A DNA stretch of 58,285 nt from Dichotomocladium elegans (lineage: Eukaryota; Mucoromycota; Mucoromycetes; Mucorales; Lichtheimiaceae), in contig JAIXMN010000060.1 of the NCBI GenBank assembly GCA_025716815.1, positions 1 through 58,285 on the forward strand, written 5' to 3'. The notes beneath the pieces were generated by a model that saw only the letters and a program-made list of their open reading frames with translations, was not told the DNA's origin and did not search any database. The position numbers and the translations under genes were made by a program. Within the stretch, counting starts at the first letter, position 1. Every line of letters starts with the position of its first letter. Positions 51,398 through 58,285 of the stretch are shown piece after piece.

Positions 51398-51891
51398 ACT
51401 TCCTTTCGGAAATCAGGCCAATCGGATATCGCGGAGCCATAAGATGTTCGTTGTTGCCACCATTCTTCTGCTTCCTCTCGTAACTTCATGACTGCAAATG
51501 GTACCCATTCGTGATCATCCAAAGATGTCAATTGTAGGTAACGCTCCATTGTACAGATCCAACTCTCGATAGCACCTGGGGAACGGTCGCCATGGTAAGT
51601 ATCTGGTTCTGGAAGTTTGGGTCTTGTGAAGCTGCTTGGGGTGGTGTTGCCTTGTTGTTGTAAAAGTCTTTGCATTCCTGCCATGAGCATCATCATTTGC
51701 TCCTCCACGGTAGGTGTACGTTGTGCTTGTCCTTGTCCTTGTTCCATAGTAACCGGTTCTTCAAAAACTGGGCTCTTGTCTTGTCGTAATTTCTTCTTCC
51801 GAATTGCTGTCTTGTACACGATATCCTTGAAAACTGGGTCTGTTCTTGTACGGGTTGTTTGATGGATTGGAACTTTGCATCAGCTACCAAA

Positions 51892-52125
51892 TGTCGTATT
51901 CGTAATCTGTGCTGGTAATCCAATGGCCAGAATATGGAATAGACGTATAGCCTTGTTTTATTGATAGTAGATAAGAATATGAGATAATGTTTATTCATAT
52001 GATTGAGAGGGGTATTTATATTGTTCTATAATGTACAGGCGTAGCATGCGCAGTAAAAGGGTTGCGCAGCAATGATGCTGCTGCGAAGCAGTGTGTAACA
52101 AAGGGAGTGTTCAAGATCACGTGTG
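51892..52125 (-). repeat. 5' LTR of G6, outer part
   Basis: Matches 44742-46663 without the Tc1 element. It is broken at TGTG (52122-52125) by a solo LTR and continues as ACAG at 57826-57829, where G8 is inserted. Confidence 0.85.
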
Positions 52126-52430
52126 TGTCGTCTTCGTAATTTGGCGGATACACCGTAGCCAGAGAATAGACTTTTGGAGGAACAATTAAATGTGACAGAT
52201 AACTCTGAGATGATGTTTATTGTTTGGACGCTGCCTGGATATTTATATTGTTTTCTAATACTAAGTATACTTAAGATAATACTGCACAGACGTCATGGAG
52301 AATGGATGATGTAATTAGAGATGTAGTACAACGTGCGTGATAATCCATGGCGTCATAATGCTAAAAGGTAGTAAGCCCGACATTACGTCAGGGATCGTTA
52401 TGAAAATAGACTTGAGCCGGAAATTCTAAT

Positions 52431-52752
52431 TGTCGTTGTCCTGGTCACGAAGATCCTTTTGCAATAGACAACGGCGAGTTCACACAGAACTGGAATGTCA
52501 CTAAGACGATTCAGGGAAATATCAGAAAATGAGATGTCCTTTATTTAATGAAACTATTTGAGTATTTATATGTTTTTCTGTATCTAAGAATATGTGGCTA
52601 ATGTATATATATAGATTGTGGCTAGTCGTTTGAATCTTGTGGACTGGTCTTGGATGTGGTACGTGGCTCGGCAAGGGTACTGCGCCTTGTACGTTCTTGC
52701 GAGTCTTACAAAATAAATTAGTTTGTGTGGCCAACTGAGCCTGGCCACGACA
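52431..52752 (-). repeat. 3' LTR of G7 (322 bp)
   Basis: On the minus strand TGTCGTGGCCAGG...CAACGACA. Because it begins TGTCGTGG instead of TGTCGTAG, the pol frame reads on into the LTR to 52718. Confidence 0.92.
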
Positions 52753-55700
52753 ATACCCCCTCTCGAGATTGTTGGTCGTCCGCGAGCAACTGAGAAGATA
52801 GGAGGGTGGGAGGTTGTCGATCGGAAGTGCGGGAAGAAGCAGGGTCGTACCACACGGTCGGTGAAGGTGCAGCAGGTGGCAGGTGGATGGGGCGGAGGCG
52901 GTCGGTATGAACCCAAGAACGGTAAGGTATGCCATTCATGTCTTTTAGCTGATAGATATCCGTGTCTAGATTTCGTGCGGTGATGACATAGGGCCCCTTC
53001 CAATTGTATTCTAGGCTGAGCTTCTGTTCATGACGCATTAAGACGTGATCACCCATGGCGAAAACCTGGGGCTTGAGGATGGAATCCCATATGGCTTTAT
53101 CTCGTTTAGCGTTAGCGCTGAGTTTCTCGACGGCGGTTGCTCGTGCTTCTCGTAAGCGCAGGAGTTCGGGTAGGCGTATGTCGGCGATTTTTTCTGCATC
53201 GCTGGTGGGTGTCGTAACGATGAAAGGCGGGAGGACATCACCAGGGAGTCGAGGTTCGGTACCGTAAACTAAATAGTAGGGGCTAAGGCCTGTTGTGCGA
53301 TGCTTTCGTACTTGACACGCGAAAACTGCAGTTTCGAGAAACTCGTCCCATTTGGATACGGCGCCGTCGACATACTTTCGGAGCATCTGTTTAAGTATAC
53401 CGTTGGTGCGTTCAACTTTGCCATTCGAGCGGGGGTGGAATGCCGAGGTAAGTTGGTGGTTAATTTTCATTCGTCCCAAATAGGAGTTGAGCACCTTCGA
53501 CATGAAATTCGCACCACGGTCGGTAACGATCTCGGCTGGGCATGAAAAACGCATTACAATCTCGTTGAACAAGAAATTAGCGATGGCTGGGCCGGTGGCA
53601 TCCGGGACAGCGCGGGCGATTGTCCAATTTGATGTATAGTCAACAGCTACTAGGATCCATCGATTGCCTTTGGCTGTTGTTGGTAATTCTCCGATAAAAT
53701 CAAGATGCCATCGTGAAAACACTGGGGTACATCATGTAGGCGCATGGGGCCATGGTGCGTATTCTTATCCGGCATTTGCTGCTAGCTGGCATTGTTTGCA
53801 ATCCTTGAGCCACTGCTGTATGTCGTTCTTCATATCTGGCCACCACCAGCGCTTTTTGATCATGTCATGGACTGTCGATCGCCCTGCGTGTCCGAAGCCT
53901 TTGTGAAATCCTTGTACAATGTCGGCTCGACGCGCGAATAAGGCGTAACGGATCTCTTCAATAGCGTTGCCAATTTTTATCTTTCGAAAGACTTGACCAT
54001 TATGACAGACGAAGCGGTCTCGGTGTTTTTGCAGAAGGTCTTTGTAGATGGGTGGCCACTCGGATTCGGCTAGTGTATAAAATCGGGGCCAGTCAGACTC
54101 TTGAATTGATTTGACGGCAGCTGCGTATAAATAATCAGGCTCCATGGAGTTATCCGCAGCTTGGCACTCCGGCCCGTCACGACGAGAAAGGGCGTCAGGG
54201 ACATTGTTTTCACGGCCAGGCTTGTATCGCACGTCCGGATCATATAACTCTAGCTCGGCGATCCAACGAGTTAGTCGAGGTGTTGGCTTACGTTGGCTGC
54301 GGAAGTATCGTAGTGGATGATGATCGGTATAGACGACATATGGTCTACCATCGACAAAACAACGCCACGTACGTAAGGCGTGTAGGATGGCGAGGAGTTC
54401 GCGTTCTTGAGCGGGGTAGCGGCGTTCCTCTTCCGAAAACTTCTTGGACTCAAATGCGACTGGTCGCCACAGCTTGTCTGGTCCCTCCTGAAGCAGTACA
54501 GCGCCAGAGCCAAAGTCAGATGCATCTGTTTCGATTACAAAAGGGCGGTCTTGATCAGGTGCCTGGAGGACCGGGGCATTTGACAAGCGGGATTTCAATT
54601 CTGCAAAAGCGGCTTCACACGCGTCTGACCATTGGATTGCCCGTTTCTTTGCTCCCGTACCTTTTGTGAGATCGGTCAATGGGGAAGCAATGGAAGCGAA
54701 ATCTTGGATGAAGCGACGATAATGAGATCCTAAGCCGATGAACTGTCTCACCTCCTGAACGTTGGTCGGACGCGGCCAGTCTTTGATAGCTTTGACTTTC
54801 TTTGCGGACGGCAAAATACCTTGGGCGGAGAGGCGATATCCGAGGAATTCGAGTTCGTTTTTAAAAAAGGAGCACTTCTTGAGGTTCGCAATGAGTTGGG
54901 CCTTGCGGAGACGGTTGAGTACTTCCCGGACATGTTGGCTATGTTCTTCCTCCGTCTTTGAATAAATGAGAACGTCATCTAGATATACAAGCGCAAATTT
55001 GTCAATGCAGTCACCCATGTACGGTTCATAATAGTCTGAAAGGCTCTTGGTGCATTGGACAGGCCGAAACTGAGTACACGCCACTCGAACGAGCCATAGC
55101 GGGTGTTAAAGGCAGTTTTCGGAATGTCCTCGTCACGTATCCGGACTTGGTGATATCCACTTCGTAAGTCAATGCTGGAGAAGAATTTGGCTCCTGAGAG
55201 ACGTTCGAGGCATTCGTCGATACGTGGTAAGGGATGGGAATTGCGTTTGGTGACGGCATTTAAGGCACGGTAGTCTATACAGAGCCGTAAGGAGCCGTCT
55301 TTCTTTCGGACGAAAAGGCAAGGTGCACCCCACGGTGATGAGCTTGGACGGATCAGGCGTAGTTGTAGCAGCTCATCAAGTTGCTTTCGTAGTTCGTCCA
55401 GTTCTCGGGGGCTCATCTTGTACGGTTGACGATTGATAGGTTCGGCCTCGCCGGTGTCGATGACATGCGTAACTTCGCGTTCCGGCGGTAACCCGGGTAA
55501 CCGATCCTGAAAGACATCGGAGTACTCCTTGACGAGTGCTTGTACCTTGATTGCTTCATCGGGTATACCCGGGCCAGCGAGGTCTATGGAATCATCGACA
55601 TGCAGTAAAAACATTTCGGCTATTTGCTTCTGACTCTTGAGGCGTTCTACCTGTCGTTGTGAAATAAGGTATGAGAGTTCTGGGATTTCCCGCTGGAACT

Positions 55701-56171
55701 TAGGTCGTAGTATGTAATCGGTCTGATTTTGTGTAATTCGCCAAGTATCCAATCGGGACGGTACTGGTTTAATTGCTTGATCCAGTCGCGGCCGAGGATA
55801 AGGTCAAATTTGGTATCGAGAACATAGGCAGGTACATGATGCACGAGGCCGCCAGCATTGAGTGAGAGTGTAACAGCTTCTTTAATCGTCAGCGTATGCC
55901 CGCCAGCGGTTTCTACCTGACGGCCAGCCACTTGTTGTTTTGGGAGGTCCTTGACCACGTTTGGTGCGACATACGTACCCGTCGCTCCACTGTCCAGCAA
56001 TACCTCGATCCGCCGCCCATTGCAAATCATCTCGTACAGGGGCAATTGTGTTTGCTTTATTGAATATAACGATTCTATGTGATTGATGTCGTCTTGCGCG
56101 ACTGCTAAGCGCGGTTCACTTGGCGTGTTGTTTAAGTCGGGCTTCTCTTGTGTGTGGTCGCGGCTGGACAC
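52718..56171 (-). pseudogene. G7 Pol, at least three frame breaks
   Basis: Protease LLDSGATGTYV (about 55995), RT with [12 protein letters not shown] and YLDDVLIYS (about 54985), RNase H IETDASDFGSGAVL, integrase FGHAGRSTVHD, CKQCQ, HLDFIGELP, VTDRGANF, ERTNGILK, tail VWYDPASSR. The reading shifts near 55745, near 55015 and between about 53735 and 53770, where an extra G and a missing C compensate each other. All are single-base changes, two of them in short base runs. The catalytic residues themselves are intact. Confidence 0.9.
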
Positions 56172-56304
56172 ATGAGCGTGGTATCGGTACCATGGCCGGG
56201 GGATCGTCCACGTCGGCGTCAGTGGGCATCATCGTATCGTGCACGTATTGAGGGATGGCAAAGTGCGCGTCCGGACTCCCTTTAATCCGAACGCGCCGCC
56301 TCTT

Positions 56305-57258
56305 TTAAATCACCAGCATGTGACGAGGTGCGCGGGCAGATGAACAAGTTCGAGCAATATGGCCGACACCACCGCAGTTGAAACATCGTTTGTTAGAGAG
56401 GCGGTTGGGTCCTTGGTGTGGCGTTGTGTCAGCTCGACGTTGACCCTGGTATCCTGTCGAGGAGCGCCACTGACGTTGGTTTGTGGGTCTGTCTCGCGAG
56501 AAACGGCCCTGCATTGCATCTAGGTCCATAGGCGTGGGACCCTCGTGATGTGTGACGCCGTGCGGAGTATGGCTGTGGGTGGTACCGGTGTAATCTTGCA
56601 CAGTGTCGCGGATTCCGCGGGCATATTCTTGGACGGATTCGTATGATTCAGCAGCATTATAGGCATCTACAAGTGTCACTGGTCGTTGCATGGAGACTTG
56701 CATGCAGGCTTCATAGGTCAATCCTCTAATGAAGTAGTGGATTGCCTCACCTACACCCATTTCTGGGAGCTCCAGCATTACGTCGCGGAATGCAACAATG
56801 TACTCGCGAATGGTGCCGGAGGACGTGGTCCTTTGGTGGAGCTTCATGAGTTTGTTGCGGGCAATGTCCTGGGAATTATGTGGCTTGAATTCCTGGCGGA
56901 AAGCGGTCTTGAAAGCTTGCCAGGTCTTCAGTGTTCTATTGGAGAGACTATCGTCGGGGTCGGACGTGGTTTCAAGATGGCGCCACCATGTGGCTGCGCC
57001 GCTCCGTAACAGGCTCGAGGCGTAGGAGATCTTCCCATTATCATTGAGGCTGGTGCAGTCAAGGTATTTTTCAACCATGTGTAACCAGGCCTCTACCGTG
57101 GCAGTCGAACGTGTCCCACTGAACGTGTCAGGTTGGACAGGCTTGACATTCGCATACTTGTTGGTTGTCGATTCGCGCAATGCTTTCAATTCTTCTTGCT
57201 GGGATTGCATCTGTACAAGCATCCTTTGGATTGTTTCGAGTAAGTTCTTGTTTTCCAT
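56305..57258 (-). CDS. gag: G7 Gag
   Basis: First ATG of the frame at 57258 (MENKNLLETIQRMLVQMQSQ); the frame is open further upstream toward the primer-binding site. The capsid part has QPDTFSGTRS, EAWLHMVEKYLD, AATWWRHLE and TIREYIVAFRDVMLELPEMG. One CCHC knuckle, CFNCGGVGHIARTC. It ends at a TAA inside the TTTAAAA heptamer (56303-56309). In G6 this heptamer is read one base earlier, so a one-base indel near the C-terminus is likely here. Confidence 0.82.
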   Translation of the reverse strand: MENKNLLETIQRMLVQMQSQQEELKALRESTTNKYANVKPVQPDTFSGTRSTATVEAWLHMVEKYLDCTSLNDNGKISYASSLLRSGAATWWRHLETTSDPDDSLSNRTLKTWQAFKTAFRQEFKPHNSQDIARNKLMKLHQRTTSSGTIREYIVAFRDVMLELPEMGVGEAIHYFIRGLTYEACMQVSMQRPVTLVDAYNAAESYESVQEYARGIRDTVQDYTGTTHSHTPHGVTHHEGPTPMDLDAMQGRFSRDRPTNQRQWRSSTGYQGQRRADTTPHQGPNRLSNKRCFNCGGVGHIARTCSSARAPRHMLVI

Positions 57259-57471
57259 AGCGGCAATTACAGTCTTGGCTATCGATTGGGCTCGTGTTCT
57301 AAGAGTGGCAAGATTGTTCGAGTTGAAAACTGCACGTTCACCTAGGGGGATCTGGATCTGGTCGAAGTTGGTGCGGTATTGTCCTTGGTATTCTTGAGGG
57401 AGAAGCTCGTAGACGTATTCTTGTATAACAAATTTCTTTGTTCTTCGGAGGTAAATGGCATCAGCTACCAA

Positions 57472-57793
57472 TGTCGTTGTCCTGGTCACGAAGATCCTTT
57501 TGCAATAGACAACGGCGAGTTCACACAGAACTGGAATGTCACTAAGACGATTCAGGGAAATATCAGAAAATGAGATGTCCTTTATTTAATGAAACTATTT
57601 GAGTATTTATATGTTTTTCTGTATCTAAGAATATGTGGCTAATGTATATATATAGATTGTGGCTAGTCGTTTGAATCTTGTGGACTGGTCTTGGATGTGG
57701 TACGTGGCTCGGCAAGGGTACTGCGCCTTGTACGTTCTTGCGAGTCTTACAAAATAAATTAGTTTGTGTGGCCAACTGAGCCTGGCCACGACA
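57472..57793 (-). repeat. 5' LTR of G7 (322 bp)
   Basis: Same sequence as 52431-52752 by eye. TATA-like ATATATATAGATT and TATTTATATG motifs are present. The primer-binding site TGGTAGCTGATG follows on the minus strand. Confidence 0.92.
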
Positions 57794-57829
57794 TAATGAC
57801 CGATTAAATCTGGCTACGACATGTGACAG

Positions 57830-58149
57830 TGTCGACTATTTTTGGCGGATAAACCTTAGCCAGCGATAGTGATGGGCAGTGATAATTAATGTAGTAGTAT
57901 TCCCCGTTTTATTTACGACAAACACCCAGGTATTTATATTAGTTAAAGTGGAAGGGCCAGTCCGGTATCTTCATACTCATTGCCATGGCTTAACGAATTA
58001 ATAAATGTAGACGGGTTAATAAATGCAACCCGGACAATAAATGCAGTCGACAGGGACGTCGATGGAGTCAGGGGTAGATGTTCTCCAATAATCCCTTTTG
58101 GGTCCCTACAGCAAGTCGATCTGATTGGCTCCAGAATTCATACGCGACA
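57830..58149 (-). repeat. 3' LTR of G8 (320 bp)
   Basis: On the plus strand TGTCGACTATTTTTGG...ACGCGACA, followed by the complement of a polypurine tract (ATACCCCCTCCC). The left flank ACAG (57826-57829) is the expected 4-bp duplication. Near 58000-58045 it holds three imperfect copies of a 17-bp unit containing AATAAATG. Confidence 0.87.
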
Positions 58150-58285
58150 ATACCCCCTCCCAGAAGGTTGGTCGTCCTCGGACAACACGGATAACTGGGC
58201 ATTGGCGGCAGCGCGCTTCCAGATGGCGTCGTTCGGCAGCTCGAGCAGCGGGTCATACCAAGGGTCTTGTGTGACTGGAAACCAG
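58138..58285 (-). CDS. pol: G8 Pol C-terminus (partial, leaves the window)
   Basis: Minus strand reading PWYDPLLELPND...LSEDDQPSG, the Ty3/gypsy tail seen in G1, G2 and G5, with the TGA stop (58138-58140) inside the LTR. Everything upstream lies beyond the window. Confidence 0.8.
   Translation of the reverse strand, partial: WFPVTQDPWYDPLLELPNDAIWKRAAANAQLSVLSEDDQPSGRGYCRV

Larger units (their letters stand above)
50174..51745 (-). pseudogene. G6 Gag, split by a duplication and a 529-bp insert
   Basis: The N-terminal part (51745 down to 51398) starts at MEQGQGQAQR and includes EPDTYHGDRS and ESWICTMERYLQL. The C-terminal part (50868 down to 50174) includes AEEWWQQR, TVTDYVAQFRG and one CCHC knuckle (CYNCGGMGHLARLC). 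Between them a 112-bp segment is present twice (50757-50868 and 51398-51509) around foreign sequence, so Gag cannot be made. Confidence 0.85.
52431..57793 (-). mobile_element. G7: full-length Ty3/gypsy element with broken pol (5.36 kb)
   Basis: 322-bp LTRs (52431-52752 and 57472-57793) that look identical, and the duplication TAAT (52427-52430 and 57794-57797). The primer-binding site is at 57459-57470. gag and pol are recognisable, but pol has several single-base shifts despite the matching LTRs, which raises the question of sequence errors. The polypurine tract is at 52754-52765. Confidence 0.93.
52126..57821 (-). repeat. Solo LTR of the G2 family, split by G7
   Basis: 52126-52430 plus 57798-57821 (329 bp) is the reverse complement of the G2 LTR. 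It is flanked by TGTG (52122-52125 and 57822-57825), so it is a solo LTR and not part of a larger deletion. Confidence 0.9.
44742..58285 (-). mobile_element. G6: Ty3/gypsy element, minus strand, runs past the window end
   Basis: 3' LTR at 44742-46663 (with a Tc1 element inside), pol 46731-50201, gag 50174-51745, primer-binding site at 51879-51890, 5' LTR 51892-52125 interrupted by further elements. The last 14 or so bases of the LTR must lie beyond 58285, after G8. Pol has one nonsense codon, and gag is disrupted by a duplication with an insert. Confidence 0.87.

Noticed and set aside
50757..51509. Long target-site duplication around the 529-bp insert
   Set aside because: 112 bp is far too long for an LTR element, and the copies differ in sequence, so different parent copies are more likely.
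58000..58048. Short tandem repeats as a CRISPR-like array
   Set aside because: Three imperfect 17-bp units within an LTR, with no spacers; simple LTR-internal repetition in a eukaryotic genome.

Overview
The window is a eukaryotic, very probably fungal, transposable-element graveyard. Apart from one tRNA-Lys gene I see no host gene in 58 kb. The mix of tRNA-primed Ty3/gypsy elements, chromodomain chromoviruses, a DIRS tyrosine-recombinase element, a LINE and TA-duplicating Tc1/mariner transposons suggests a Mucoromycota ('zygomycete') genome. That placement is inference from element types.

Layout. 1-6363: 3' part of a Ty3/gypsy element (G1, + strand), split at a TA by element A (483-5422), a DNA transposon with two 1,393-bp inverted arms. 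6365-11573: complete Ty3/gypsy element G2 (+) with open gag and pol, inserted on the last bases of G1's LTR. 11578-12001: LTR-like remnant. 12002-12074: tRNA-Lys(CTT), minus strand. 12076-17376: intact LINE1 (ORF1 + APE/RT ORF2) placed exactly at the tRNA 5' end. A 19-bp tRNA piece follows it, then a second, decayed LINE2 (17396-18123 and 23886-24893), which is split by chromovirus G3 (18124-23880). 24894-29038: truncated minus-strand Ty3/gypsy G4 carrying a 365-bp MITE.

29043-44736: Ty3/gypsy G5 (+). Its 5' LTR is split by a DIRS element (29132-39262), and the DIRS is split by an intact chromovirus, L3 (32294-38058). G5 also holds two solo LTRs and a second MITE copy. 44742 to beyond the window: minus-strand Ty3/gypsy G6. 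Its 3' LTR holds a Tc1 transposon (44798-46434). Its gag contains a 112-bp duplication around a 529-bp LTR-like insert. Its 5' LTR holds a solo LTR (52126-57821), itself split by complete element G7 (52431-57793), and then the start of G8 (57830-58285).

How the parts work together. Three mobility machineries are visible: LTR retrotransposition (4-bp target duplications for the G1/G2/G5/G7 group, 5-bp for the chromoviruses), tyrosine recombination (DIRS, no duplication) and DDE transposition at TA. L3, G2 and LINE1 look young and open; the others carry stops, frameshifts or truncations. The points most worth following are a LINE that inserts in a tRNA gene while leaving it whole, paired LTR/leader complements that look like a self-primer in two diverged chromoviruses, copied central polypurine tracts, -1 frameshift heptamers, a capsid-less pol element, and a strong bias of new insertions for the edges of older LTRs.
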